Shown here: positions 47,440-62,851 of the stretch, piece by piece
Position numbering within the stretch: the stretch's first letter is position 1
How the letters are laid out: each line of letters opens with the position of its first letter
Source of the DNA: Paraescarpia echinospica
Lineage: Eukaryota; Annelida; Polychaeta; Sabellida; Siboglinidae
Assembly: GCA_020002185.1 (NCBI GenBank)
Contig: CM034537.1
Location: 5,956,465-6,020,464 of the forward strand
Reading direction: 5' to 3'
Length of the DNA: 64,000 bases
The notes under the pieces: model-generated
Database searches by the model: none
What the model saw: the letters and a program-made list of their open reading frames with translations, nothing else
What the model was told of the DNA's origin: nothing
Position numbers and translations under genes: made by a program

Positions 47440-49264
47440 TATTATACTATGACTTTCAACTGATCGATATTCTGCATTTGGCAACGGTTTTAATTGTCCT
47501 TTACCCCCTATAGATGAAAACTAACCGTCAGAAAACATCTAGATTGCTGATATTATCAGCTATACTGTCAAACAAGCGAAATGTTATATAACTTCCAATT
47601 AATTGATTTTCAGCCTTCACCAACGTTTTTAAAGGATATATACCACACAATAACTAAAAATTAACCGTCAGAAAACATATATATTGCTGTTATTGTAAGA
47701 TGTACAGTCATACACTCGAAATATTATGCTATATCTTTCAACTGATCGATATTCAGCATTTAGCAACCGTTTTAATTGTTCATTACTACCAATACATGAA
47801 AACTAATCGTCAGAAACGTCTACATTGCTGATATTATGAGCTGTACTATCGTACTAGCGAAATATTATTCTACAACTTCCAATTAATTGATTTGAACCTT
47901 CACCAACGTTTTTAAAGGATATATACCACACAATAACTAAAAATTAACCGTCAGAAAACATATATTGCTGTTATGGTAAGTTGTACAGTCATACATTCAA
48001 AATATCATGCTATATTTTTCCAACTGATCGATATTCAGCATTTGGGAACCGTTTTAATTGTTTATTACCCCTACACATGACAAACTAAATGTCAGAAAAC
48101 GTATATTTTATTGTTATTGTCAGCTGTACTGTCGTACTAGTGAAATATTGTTTTATTACTTTTAATTTATTGATATTGAGTATTTGGGAACGTTTCTAAT
48201 TGTTGATTACCCATATAAAATTAAATCTAAACGTCAGAAAACGTCAGGACTGCTGATTTCATCAGCTATACTTTTATACAAGCGAAATATTATTCTATAA
48301 CTTCCAATTAATTGATTTCAGCCTTCACCAACGTTTCTAAAGGATATATACCACACAATAACTAAAAATTAACCGTCAGAAAACATATATTGCTGTTATG
48401 GTAAGTTGTACAGTCATACACTCAAAATATCATGCTATATCTTTCAAATAATCGATATTCAGCATTTGGCAACCGTTTAAATTGTTCATTAACAGCAATA
48501 CATGAAAACTAACCGTCAGAAAACGTCTAGATTGCTAATATTATCAGCTATACTGTCATTCAAGCGAAATATTATGCTATAACTTCCAATTAATTGATTT
48601 TCAGCCCTCACCAACGTTTTTAAAGGATATATACCACACAATAACTAAAAATTAACCGTCAGAAATCAAATATTGCTGTTATTGCAAGTTGTACATTCAT
48701 AAACGCGAAATATTATGTTATTGTTTCCAACTGATCGATATTCAGCATTTGGGAACGGTTTTGATTGTTTATTACCCCTATACATAAAAACTAACCGTCA
48801 GAAAACGTCTATTTTACTGATATTGTCAGCTGTACTGTCGTACTAGCGAAATATTGTTTTATCAATTTTAATTTATTAATATTGAGTATTTGGGAAAGTT
48901 TCAAATTGTTGATTACCCATATAAAATTAAATTTAACCGTCAGAAAACTTCTAGATTGCTGATTTGATCAGCTGTGCTGTCATACAAGCGAAATGTTATT
49001 CTATAACTTCCAATAAATTGATTTGAGCCTTCACCAAAGTTTCTAAAGGATATATACCACACAATAACTAAAAATTAACCGTCAGAAAACATATATTGCT
49101 GTTATTGTAAGTTGTACAGACATACACGCGAAATATTCTGCTACTATTTCCAATTAATTGAGTTTAAGCCTTTACCAACGTTTATATAGGATATATACCA
49201 CATTATAACTGAAAATTAACCTCCAGAAAACAAATATTGCTGTCATTGCAAGTCATTCATAAAC

Positions 49265-49353
49265 GCGAAATATTAAGTTACTGTTTTCAACTGATCGATA
49301 TTCAGCCAAATGCTGAATATCGATCAGTTGAAAACAGTAACTTAATATTTCGC
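49265..49353. repeat. Snap-back hairpin 1 in the satellite
   Basis: Arms of 42 bp (49265-49306 and 49312-49353) are exact complements around the loop CAAAT. The left arm starts GCGAAATATTAAGTTACTG and ends GATCGATATTCAGC. Confidence 0.95.
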
Positions 49354-50578
49354 ATTTGGCAACGGTTTTAATTGTTCATTACCCCCTATACATAAAAACT
49401 AACCGTCAGAAAACGTCTAGATTGCTGTTGTTGTAAGCTATACTTTCGTAGAAGCCAAATATTGTTTTATCACTTTTAATTTATTGATATTGAGTATTTG
49501 GGAACGTTTCAAATTGTTGATTACCCATATAAAATTAAATCTAAACGTCAGAAAACGTCAGGATTGCTGATTTCATCAGCTATACTTTTATACAAGCGAA
49601 ATATTATTCTATAAATTCCAATTAATTGATTTCAGCCTTCAACAACGTTTATAATGGATATATACCACACAATAACTAAAAATTAACCGTCAAAAAACAT
49701 ATATTGCTGTTATGGTAAGTTGTACAGTCATACACTCAAAATATCATGCTATATCTTTCAAATAATCGATATTCAGCATTTGGCAACCGTTTAAATTGTT
49801 CATTAACACCAATACATGAAAACTAACCGTCAGAAAACGTCTAGATTGCTGATATTATCAGCTATACTGTCATTCAAGCGAAATATTATGCTATAACTTC
49901 CAATTAATTGATTTTCAGCCCTCACCAAAGTTTGTAAAGGATATATACCACACAATAACTAAAAATTAACCGTCAGAAATCAAATATTGCTGTTATTGCA
50001 AGTTGTACATTTATAAAGGCGAAATATTATGTTACTGTTTCCAACTGATCGATATTCAGCATTTGGGAACGGTTTTGATTGTTTATTACCCCTATACATA
50101 AAAACTAACCGTCAGTAAACGTCTATTTTACTGATATTGTCAGCTGTACTGTCGTACTAGCGAAATATTGTTTTATCAATTTTAATTTATTAATATTGAG
50201 TATTTGGGAAAGTTTCAAATTGTTGATTACCCATATAAAATTAAATTTAACCGTCAGAAAACGTCTAGATTGCTGATTTGATCAGCTGTGCTGTCATACA
50301 AGCGAAATGTTATTCTATAACTTCCAATAAATTGATTTAAGCCTTCACCAACGTTTCTAAAGGATATATACCACACAATAACTAAAAATTAACCGTCAGA
50401 AAACATATATTGCTGTTATTGTAAGTTGTACAGACATACACGCGAAATATTCTGCTACTATTTCCAATTAATTGAGTTTAAGCCTTTACCAACGTTTATA
50501 TAGGATATATACCACATTATAACTGAAAATTAACCTCCAGAAAACAAATATTGCTGTCATTGCAAGTCATTCATAAAC

Positions 50579-50667
50579 GCGAAATATTAAGTTACTGTTT
50601 TCAACTGATCGATATTCAGCCAAATGCTGAATTTCGATCAGTTGAAAACAGTAACTTAATATTTCGC
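50579..50667. repeat. Snap-back hairpin 2 in the satellite
   Basis: Same module as at 49265, with one mismatch in the right arm (GCTGAATTTCGATC). Confidence 0.9.
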
Positions 50668-52034
50668 ATTTGGCAACGGTTTTAATTGTTCATTACCCCC
50701 TATACATAAAAACTAACCGTCAGAAAACGTCTAGATTGCTGTTGTTGTAAGCTATACTTTCGTAGAAGCCAAATATTGTTTTATCACTTTTAATTTATTG
50801 ATATTGAGTATTTGGGAACGTTTCTAATTGTTGATTACCCATATAAAATTAAATCTAAACGTCAGAAAACGTCAGGATTGCTGATTTCATCAGCTATACT
50901 TTTATACAAGCGAAATATTATCCTATAACTTCCAATTAATTGATTTCAGCCTTCAACAACGTTTCTAAAGGATATATACCACACAATAACTAAAAATTAA
51001 CCGTCAGAAAACATATATTGCTGTTATGGTAAGTTGTACAGTCATACACTCAAAATATCATGCTATATCTTTCAAATAATCGATATTCAGCATTTCGCAA
51101 CCGTTTAAATTGTTCATTAACACCAATATATGAAAACTAACCGTCAGAAAACGTCTATTTTACTGTTATTGTCAGCTGTACTGTCGCACTAGTGAAATAT
51201 TGTTTTATTACTTTTAATTTATTGATATTGAGTATTTGGGAACGTTTCTAATTGTTGATTACCCATATAAAATTAAATCTAAACGTCAGAAAACGTCAGG
51301 ACTGCTGATTTCAACAGCTATACTTTTATACAAGCGAAATATTATGCTATAACTTCCAATTAATTGATTTTCAGCCCTCACCAACGTTTTTAAAGGATAT
51401 ATACCACACAATAACTAAAAATTAACCGTCAGAAATCAAATATTGCTGTTATTGCAAGTTGTACATTTATAAACGCGAAATATTATGTTACTGTTTCCAA
51501 CTGATCGATATTCAGCATTTGGGAACGGTTTTGATTGTTTATTACCCCTATACATAAAAACTAACCGTCAGAAAACGTCTATTTTACTGATATTGTCAGC
51601 TGTACTGTCGTACTAGCGAAATATTGTTTTATCAATTTTAATTTATTAATATTGAGTATTTGGGAAAGTTTCAGATTGTTGATTACCCATATAAAATTAA
51701 ATTTAACCGTCAGAAAACGTCTAGATTGCTGATTTGATCAGCTGTGCTGTCATACAAGCGAAATGTTATTCTATAACTTCCAATAAATTGATTTGAGCCT
51801 TCACCAACGTTTCTAAAGGATATATACCACACAATAACTAAAAATTAACCGTCAGAAAACATATATTGCTGTTATTGTAAGTTGTACAGACATACACGCG
51901 AAATATTCTGCTACTATTTCCAATTAATTGAGTTTAGGCCTTTACCAACGTTTATATAGGATATATACCACATTATAACTGAAAATTAACCTCCAGAAAA
52001 CAAATATTGCTGTTATTGCAAGTCATTCATAAAC

Positions 52035-52123
52035 GCGAAATATTAAGTTACTGTTTTCAACTGATCGATATTCAGCCAAATGCTGAATATCGATCAGTTG
52101 AAAACAGTAACTTAATATTTCGC
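52035..52123. repeat. Snap-back hairpin 3 in the satellite
   Basis: Same module with perfect arms. Confidence 0.9.
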
Positions 52124-53563
52124 ATTTGGCAACGGTTTTAATTGTTCATTACCCCCTATACATAAAAACCAACCGTCAGAAAACGTCTAGATTGCTGTTG
52201 TTGTAAGCTATACTTTCGTAGAAGCCAAATATTGTTTTATCACTTTTAATTTATTGATATTGAGTATTTGGGAACGTTTCTAATTGTTGATTACCCATAT
52301 AAAATTAAATCTAAACGTCAGAAAACGTCAGGATTGCTGATTTCATCAGCTATACTTTTATACAAGCGAAATATTATCCTATAAATTCCAATTAATTGAT
52401 TTCAGCCTTCAACAACGTTTATAATGGATATATACCACACAATAACTAAAAATTAACTGTCAGAAAACATATATTGCTGTTGAGGTAAGTTGTACCGTCT
52501 TACACTCGAAATATTATGCTATATCTTAAAATGATCGATATTCAGCATTTGGCAATCGTTTTAATTGTTCATTTCCACCAATACATGAAAACTAACCGTC
52601 AAAAAATGTCTAGATTGCTGATTTGATCAGCTGTACTGTCATACAAGCGAAATGTTATTCTATAACTTCCAATTAATTGATTTGAGCCTTCACCAACGTT
52701 TCTAAAGGATATATACCACACAATAACTAAAAATTAACCGTTAAAAAACATATATTGCTGTTATGGTAAATTGTCCAGTCATACACTCAAAATATCATGC
52801 TATATCTTTCAAATAATCGATATTCAGCATTTGGCAACCGTTTAAATTGTTCATTAACACCAATACATGAAAACTAACCGTCAGAAAACGTCTAGATTGC
52901 TGATATTATCAGCTATACTGTCATTCAAGCGAAATATTATGCTATAACTTCCAATTAATTGATTTTCAGCCCTCACCAACGTTTTTAAAGGATATATACC
53001 ACACAATAACTAAAAATTAACCGTCAGAAATCAAATATTGCTGTTATTGCAAGTTGTACATTTATAAACGCGAAATATTATGTTACTGTTTCCAACTGAT
53101 CCATATTCAGCATTTGGGAACGGTTTTGATTGTTTATTACCACTATACATAAAAACTAACCGTCAAATATTGTTTTATCAATTTTAATTTATTAATATTG
53201 AGTATTTGGGAAAGTTTCAAATTGTTGATTACCCATATAAAATTAAATTTAACCGTCAGATAACGTCTAGATTGCTGATTTGATCAGCTGTGCTGTCATA
53301 CAAGCGAAATGTTATTCTATAACTTCCAATAAATTGATTTGAGCCTTCACCAACGTTTCTAAAGGATATATACCACACAATAACTAAAAATTAACCGTCA
53401 GAAAACATATATTTGCTGTTATTGTAAGTTGTACAGTCATACACGCGAAATATTCTGCTACTATTTCCAATTAATTGAGTTTATATAGGATATATACCAC
53501 ATTATAACTGAAAATTAACCTCCAGAAAACAAATATTGCTGTTATTGCAAGTCATTCATAAAC

Positions 53564-53653
53564 GCGAAATATTAAGTTACTGTTTTCAACTGATCGATAT
53601 TCAAGCCAAATGCTGAATATCGATCAGTTGAAAACAGTAACTTAATATTTCGC
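53564..53653. repeat. Snap-back hairpin 4 in the satellite
   Basis: Same module with one added A before the loop (TTCAAGCCAAATGCTGAA). Confidence 0.9.
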
Positions 53654-56600
53654 ATTTGGCAACGGTTTTAATTGTTCATTACCCCCTATACATAAAAACT
53701 AACCGTCAGAAAACGTCTAGATTGCAGTTGTTGTAAGCTATACTGTCGCACTAGTGAAATATTGTTTTATTACTTTTAATTTATTGATATTGAGTATTTG
53801 GGAACGTTTCTAATTGTTGATTACCCATATAAAATTAAATCTAAACGTCAGAAAACGTCAGGACTGCTGATTTCATCAGCTATACTTTTATACAAGCGAA
53901 ATATTATGCTATAACTTCCAATTAATTGATTTTCAGCCCTCACCAACGTTTTTAAAGGATATATACCACACAATAACTAAAAATTAACCGTCAGAAATCA
54001 AATATTGCTGTTATTGCAAGTTGTACATTTATAAACGCGAAATATTATGTTACTGTTTCCAACTGATCGATATTCAGCATTTGGGAACGGTTTTGATTGT
54101 TTATTACCCCTATACATAAAAACTAACCGTCAGAAAACGTCTATTTTACTGATATTGTCAGCTGTACTGTCGTACTAGCGAAATATTGTTTTATCAATTT
54201 TTATTTATTAATATTGAGTATTTGGGAAAGTTTCAAATTGTTGATTACCCATATAAAATTAAATTTAACCGTCAGAAAACGTCTAGATTGCTGATTTGAT
54301 CAGCTGTGCTGTCATACAAGCGAAATCTTATTCTAAAACTTCCAATAAATTGATTTGAACCTTCACCAACGTTTCTAAAGGATATATACCACACAATAAC
54401 TAAAAATTAACCGTCAGAAAACATATATTTGCTATTATTGTAAGTTGTACAGTCATACACGCGAAATATTCTGCTACTATTTCCAATTAATTGAGTTTAT
54501 ATAGGATATATACCACATTATAACTGAAAATTAACAGAAAACAAATATTGCTGTTATTGCTCAATAAAGCGAAATATCAATGCGATATTCAGCCAAATCT
54601 TTCATAATAACTTAACCGTCAGAAAACATATATTGCTGTTATGGTAAGTTGTACAGTCATACACTCAAAATATCATGCTATATCTTTCAAATAATCGATA
54701 TTCAGCATTTGGCAACCGTTTAAATTGTTCATTAACACCAATACATGAAAACTAACCGTCAGAAAACGTCTAGATTGCTGATATTATCAGCTATACTGTC
54801 ATTCAAGCGAAATATTATGCTATAACTTCCAATTAATTGATTTTCAGCCCTCACCAACGTTTTTAAAGGATATATACCACACAATAACTAAAAATTAACC
54901 GTCACAAATCAAATATTGCTGTTATTGCAAGTTGTACATTTATAAACGCGAAATATTATGTTACTGTTTCCAACTGATCGATATTCAGCATTTGGGAACG
55001 GTTTTGATTGTTTATTACCCCTATACATAAAAACTAACCGTCAGAAAACGTCTATTTTACTGATATTGTCAGCTGTACTGTCGTACTAGCGAAATATTGT
55101 TTTATCAATTTTAATTTATTAATATTGAGTATTTGGGAAAGTTTCAAATTGTTGATTACCCATATAAAATTAAATTTAACCGTCAGAAAACGTCTAGATT
55201 GCTGATTTGATCAGCTGTGCTGTCATACAAGCGAAATGTTATTCTATAACTTCCAATAAATTGATTTGAGCCTTCACCAACGTTTCTAAAGGATATATAC
55301 CACACAATAACTAAAAATTAACCGTCAGAAAACATATATTGCTGTTGAGGTAAGTTGTACCGTCTTACTCTCGAAATATTATGCTATATCTTAAAATGAT
55401 CGATATTCAGCATTTGGCAATCGTTTTAATTGTTCATTTCCACCAATACATGAAAACTAACCGTCAAAAAATGTCTAGATTGCTGATTTGATCAGCTGTA
55501 CTGTCATACAAGCGAAATGTTATTCTATAACTTCCAATTAATTGATTTGAGCCATCACCAACGTTTCTAAAGAATATATACCACACAATAACTAAAAATT
55601 AACCGTCAAAAAACATATATTGCTGTTATGGTAAGTTGTCCAGTCATACACTCAAAATATCATGCTATATCTTTCAAATAATCGATATTCAGCATTTGGC
55701 AACCGTTTAAATTGTTCATTAACACCAATACATGAAAACTAACCGTCAGAAAACGTCTAGATTGCTGATATTATCAGCTATACTGTCATTCAAGCGAAAT
55801 ATTATGCTATAACTTCCAATTAATTGATTTTCAGCCCTCACCAACGTTTTTAAAGGATATATACCACACAATAACTAAAAATTAACCGTCAGAAATCAAA
55901 TATTGCTGTTATTGCAAGTTGTACATTTATAAACGCGAAATATTATGTTACTGTTTCCAACTGATCGATATTCAGCATTTGGGAACGGTTTTGATTGTTT
56001 ATTACCCCTATACATAAAAACTAACCGTCAGAAAACGTCTATTTTACTGATAATGTCAGCTGTACTGTCGTACTAGCGAAATATTGTTTTATCAATTTTA
56101 ATTTATTAATATTGAGTATTTGGGAAAGTTTCAAATTGTTGATTACCCATATAAAATTAAATCTAAACGTCAGAAAACGTCAGGATTGCTGATTTCATCA
56201 GCTATACTTTTATACAAGCGAAATATTATCCTATAAATTCCAATTAATTGATTTCAGCCTTCAACAACGTTTATAATGGATATATACCACACAATAACTA
56301 AAAATTAACCGTCAGAAAACATATATTGCTGTTGAGGTAAGTTGTACCGTCTTACACTCGAAATATTATGCTATATCTTAAAATGATCGATATTCAGCAT
56401 TTGGCAATCGTTTTAATTGTTCATTTCCACCAATACATCAAAACTAACCGTCAAAAAATGTCTAGATTGCTAATTTGATCAGCTGTACTGTCATACAAGC
56501 GAAATGTTATTCTATAACTTACAATTAATTGATTTGAGCCTTCACCAACGTTTCTAAAGGATATATACCACACAATAACTAAAAATTAACCGTCAAAAAA

Positions 56601-58730
56601 CATATATTGCTGTTATGGTAAGTTGTAGTCATACACTCAAAATATCATGCTATATCTTTCAAATAATCGATATTCAGCATTTGGCAACCGTTTAAATTGT
56701 TCATTAACACCAATACATGAAAACTAACCGTCAGAAAACGTCTAGATTGCTGATATTATCAGCTATACTGTCATTCAAGCGAAATATTATGCTATAACTT
56801 CCAATTAATTGATTTTCAGCCCTCACCAACGTTTTTAAAGGATATATACCACACAATAACTAAAAATTAACCGTCAGAAAACATATATTGCTGTTGAGGT
56901 AAGTTGTACCGTCTTACTCTCGAAATATTATGCTATATCTTAAAATGATCGATATTCAGCATTTGGCAATCGTTTTAATTGTTCATTAACACCAATACAT
57001 GAAAACTAACCGTCAGAAAACGTCTAGATTGCTGATATTATCAGCTATACTGTCATTCAAGCGAAATATTATGCTATAACTTCCAATTAATTGATTTTCA
57101 GCCCTCTCCAACATTTTTAAAGGATATATACCACACAATAACTAAAAATTAACCGTCAGAAATCAAATATTGCTGTTATTGCAAGTTGTACATTTATAAA
57201 GGCGAAATATTATGTTACTGTTTCCAACTGATCGATATTCAGCATTTGGGAACGGTTTTGATTGTTTATTACCCCTATACATAAAAACTAACCGTCAGAA
57301 AACGTCTATTTTACTGATATTGTCAGCTGTACTGTCGTACTAGCGAAATATTGTTTTATCAATTTTAATTTATTAATATTGAGTATTTGGGAAAGTTTCA
57401 AATTGTTGATTACCCATATAAAATTAAATTTAACCGTCAGAAAACGTCTAGATTGCTGATTTGATCAGCTGTGCTGTCATACAAGCGAAATGTTATTCTA
57501 TAACTTCCAATAAATTGATTTGAGCCTTCACCAACGTTTCTAAAGGATATATACCACACAATAACTAAAAATTAACCGTCAGAAAACATATATTGCTGTT
57601 GAGGTAAGTTGTACCGTCTTACTCTCGAAATATTATGCTATATCTTAAAATGATCGATATTCAGCATTTGGCAATCGTTTTAATTGTTCATTTCCACCAA
57701 TACATGAAAACTAACCGTCAAAAAATGTCTAGATTGCTGATTTGATCAGCTGTACTGTCATACAAGCGAAATGTTATTCTATAACTTCCAATTAATTGAT
57801 TTGAGCCATCACCAACGTTTCTAAAGAATATATACCACACAATAACTAAAAATTAACCGTCAAAAAACATATATTGCTGTTATGGTAAGTTGTCCAGTCA
57901 TACACTCAAAATATCATGCTATATCTTTCAAATAATCGATATTCAGCATTTGGCAACCGTTTAAATTGTTCATTAACACCAATACATGAAAACTAACCGT
58001 CAGAAAACGTCTAGATTGCTGATATTATCAGCTATACTGTCATTCAAGCGAAATATTATGCTATAACTTCCAATTAATTGATTTTCAGCCCTCACCAACG
58101 TTTTTAAAGGATATATACCACACAATAACTAAAAATTAACCGTCAGAAATCAAATATTGCTGTTATTGCAAGTTGTACATTTATAAACGCGAAATATTAT
58201 GTTACTGTTTCCAACTGATCGATATTCAGCATTTGGGAACGGTTTTGATTGTTTATTACCCCTATACATAAAAACTAACCGTCAGAAAACGTCTATTTTA
58301 CTGATAATGTCAGCTGTACTGTCGTACTAGCGAAATATTGTTTTATCAATTTTAATTTATTAATATTGAGTATTTGGGAAAGTTTCAAATTGTTGATTAC
58401 CCATATAAAATTAAATTTAACCGTCAGAAAACGTCTAGATTGCTGATTTGATCAGCTGTGCTGTCATACAAGCGAAATGTTATTCTATAACTTCCAATAA
58501 ATTGATTTGAGCCTTCACCAACGTTTCTAAAGGATATATACCACACAATAACTAAAATTAACCGTCAGAAAACATATATTTGCTGTTATTGTAAGTTGTA
58601 CAGTCATACACGCGAAATATTCTGCTACTATTTCCAATTAATTGAGTTTATATAGGATATATACCACATTATAACTGAAAATTAACCTCCAGAAAACAAA
58701 TATTGCTGTTATTGCAAGTCATTCATAAAC

Positions 58731-58819
58731 GCGAAATATTAAGTTACTGTTTTCAACTGATCGATATTCAGCCAAATGCTGAATATCGATTAGTTGAAAA
58801 CAGTAACTTAATATTTCGC
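58731..58819. repeat. Snap-back hairpin 5 in the satellite
   Basis: Same module with one mismatch (ATCGATTAGTTG in the right arm). Confidence 0.9.
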
Positions 58820-61800
58820 ATTTGGCAACGGTTTTAATTGTTCATTACCCCCTATACATAAAAACTAACCGTCAGAAAACGTCTAGATTGCAGTTGTTGT
58901 AAGCTATACTTTCGTAGAAGCCAAATATTGTTTTATCACTTTTAATTTATTGATATTGAGTATTTGGGAACGTTTCTAATTGTTGATTACCCATATAAAA
59001 TTAAATCTAAACGTCAGAAAACGTCAGGATTGCTGATTTCATCAGCTATTCTTTTATACAAGCGAAATATTATCCTATAACTTCCAATTAATTGATTTCA
59101 GCCTTCAACAACGTTTTTAAAGGATATATACCACACAATAACTAAAAATTAACCGTCAGAAAACATATATTGCTGTTATGGTAAGTTGTACAGTCATACA
59201 CTCAAAATATCATGCTATATCTTTCAAATAATCGATATTCAGCATTTCGCAACCGTTTAAATTGTTCATTAACACCAATACATGAAAACTAACCGTCAGA
59301 AAACGTCTATTTTACTGTTATTGTCAGCTGTACTGTCGCACTAGTGAAATATTGTTTTATTACTTTTAATTTATTGATATTGAGTATTTGGGAACGTTTC
59401 TAATTGTTGATTACCCATATAAAATTAAATCTAAACGTCAGAAAACGTCAGGACTGCTGATTTCATCAGCTATACTTTTATACAAGCGAAATATTATTCT
59501 ATAACTTCCAATTAATTGATTTCAGCCTTCAACAACGTTTATAATGGATATATACCACACAATAACTAAAAATTAACCGTCAGAAAACATATATTGCTGT
59601 TGAGGTAAGTTGTACCGTCTTACTCTCGAAATATTATGCTATATCTTAAAATGATCGATATTCAGCATTTGGCAATCGTTTTAATTGTTCATTTCCACCA
59701 ATACATGAAAACTAACCGTCAAAAAATGTCTAGATTGCTGATTTGATCAGCTGTACTGTCATACAAGCGAAATGTTATTCGATAACTTCCAATTAATTGA
59801 TTTGAGCCTTCACCAACGTTTCTAAAGGATATATACCACACAATAACTAAAAATTAACCGTCAAAAAACATATATTGCTGTTATGGTAAGTTGTAGTCAT
59901 ACACTCAAAATATCATGCTATATCTTTCAAATAATCGATATTCAGCATTTGGCAACCGTTTAAATTGTTCATTAACACCAATACATGAAAACTAACCGTC
60001 AGAAAACGTCTAGATTGCTGATATTATCAGCAATACTGTCATTCAAGCGAAATATTATGCTATAACTTCCAATTAATTGATTTTCAGCCCTCACCAACAT
60101 TTTTAAAGGATTATATACCACCAAATTGTTCAAATCATTATACATTGCAAACTAACATCGCGAAATATTATGTTACTGTTTCCAACTGATCGATATTCAG
60201 CATTTGGGAACGGTTTTGATTGTTTATTACCTATAACTTCCAATAATTGATTTTCAGCCCTCACCAACATTTTTAAAGGATATATACCACACAATAACTA
60301 AAAATTAACCGTCAGAAAAAATATTGCTGTTATTGCAAGTACATTTATAAACGCGAAATATTATGTTACTGTTTCCAACTGATCGATATTCAGCTGTACT
60401 GTCGTACTAGCAAAATATTGTCAGAAAACGTCTACTCAACTGTTTAAAATATTGTTTTATTTTTAATTTATTAATATTGAGTATTTGGGAAAGTTTCAAA
60501 TTGTTGATTACCCATATAAAATTAAATTTAACCGTCAGAAAACGTCTAGATTGCTGATTTGATCAGCTGTGCTGTCATACAAGCGAAATGTTATTCTATA
60601 ACTTCCAATAAATTGATTTGAGCCTTCACCAACGTTTCTAAAGGATATATACCACACAATAACTAAAAATTAACCGTCAGAAAACATATATTGCTGTTGA
60701 GGTAAGTTGTACCGTCTTACTCTCGAAATATTATGCTATATCTTAAAATGATCGATATTCAGCATTTGGCAATCGTTTTAATTGTTCATTTCCACCAAAA
60801 ACGTACATGAAAACTAACCGTCAAAAAATGTCTAGATTGCTGATTTGATCAACTGTACTGTCATACAAGCGTCAAATGTTATTCTATAACTTCCAATTAA
60901 TTGATTTGAGCCTTCACCAACGTTTCTAAAGGATATATACCACACAATAACTAAAAATTAACCGTCAAAAAACATATATTGCTGTTATGGTAAGTTGTCC
61001 AGTCATACACTCAAAATATCATGCTATATCTTTCAAATAATCGATATTCAGCATTTGGCAACCGTTTAAATTGTTCATTAACACCAATACATGAAAACTA
61101 ACCGTCAGAAAACGTCTAGATTGCTGATATTATCAGCTATACTGTCATTCAAGCGAAATATTATGCTATAACTTCCAATTAATTGATTTTCAGCCCTCAC
61201 CAACATTTTTAAAGGATATATACCACACAATAACTAAAAATTAACCGTCAGAAATCAAATATTGCTGTTATTGCAAGTTGTACATTTATAAACGCGAAAT
61301 ATTATGTTACTGTTTCCAACTGATCGATATTCAGCATTTGGGAACGGTTTTGATTGTTTATTAACCCTATACATAAAAACTAACCGTCAGAAAACGTCTA
61401 TTTTACTGATATTGTCAGCTGTACTGTCGTACTAGCGAAATATTGTTTTATCAATTTTAATTTATTAATATTGAGTATTTGGGAAAGTTTCAAATTGTTG
61501 ATTACCCATATAAAATTAAATTTAACCGTCAGAAAACGTCTAGATTGCTGATTTGATCAGCTGTGCTGTCATACAAGCGAAATGTTATTCTATAACTTCC
61601 AATAAATTGATTTGAGCCTTCACCAACGTTTCTAAAGGATATATACCACACAATAACTAAAATTAACCGTCAGAAAACATATATTTGCTGTTATTGTAAG
61701 TTGTACAGTCATACACGCGAAATATTCTGCTACTATTTCCAATTAATTGAGTTTATATAGGATATATACCACATTATAACTGAAAATTAACCTCCAGAAA

Positions 61801-61835
61801 ACAAATATTGCTGTTATTGCAAGTCATTCATAAAC

Positions 61836-61925
61836 GCGAAATATTAAGTTACTGTTTTCAACTGATCGATATTCAAGCCAAATGCTGAATATCGATCAGT
61901 TGAAAACAGTAACTTAATATTTCGC
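61836..61925. repeat. Snap-back hairpin 6 in the satellite
   Basis: Same module with the same added A as hairpin 4, which ties the two copies together. Confidence 0.9.
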
Positions 61926-62851
61926 ATTTGGCAACGGTTTTAATTGTTCATTACCCCCTATACATAAAAACTAACCGTCAGAAAACGGCTAGATTGCAGT
62001 TGTTGTAAGCTATACTGTCGCACTAGTGAAATATTGTTTTATTACTTTTAATTTATTGATATTGAGTATTTGGGAACGTTTCTAATTGTTGATTACCCAT
62101 ATAAAATTAAATCTAAACGTCAGAAAACGTCAGGACTGCTGATTTCATCAGCTATACTTTTATACAAGCGAAATATTATGCTATAACTTCCAATTAATTG
62201 ATTTTCAGCCCTCACCAACGTTTTTAAAGGATATATACCACACAATAACTAAAAATTAACCGTCAGAAATCAAATATTGCTGTTATTGCAAGTTGTACAT
62301 TTATAAACGCGAAATATTATGTTACTGTTTCCAACTGATCGATATTCAGCATTTGGGAACGGTTTTGATTGTTTATTACCCCTATACATAAAAACTAACC
62401 GTCAGAAAACGTCTATTTTACTGATATTGTCAGCTGTACTGTCGTACTAGCGAAATATTGTTTTATCAATTTTTATTTATTAATATTGAGTATTTGGGAA
62501 AGTTTCAAATTGTTGATTACCCATATAAAATTAAATTTAACCGTCAGAAAACGTCTAGATTGCTGATTTGATCAGCTGTGCTGTCATACAAGCGAAATCT
62601 TATTCTAAAACTTCCAATAAATTGATTTGAACCTTCACCAACGTTTCTAAAGGATATATACCACACAATAACTAAAAATTAACCGTCAGAAAACATATAT
62701 TTGCTATTATTGTAAGTTGTACAGTCATACACGCGAAATATTCTGCTACTATTTCCAATTAATTGAGTTTATATAGGATATATACCACATTATAACTGAA
62801 AATTAACCTCCAGAAAACAAATATTGCTGTTATTGCAAGTCATTCATAAAC

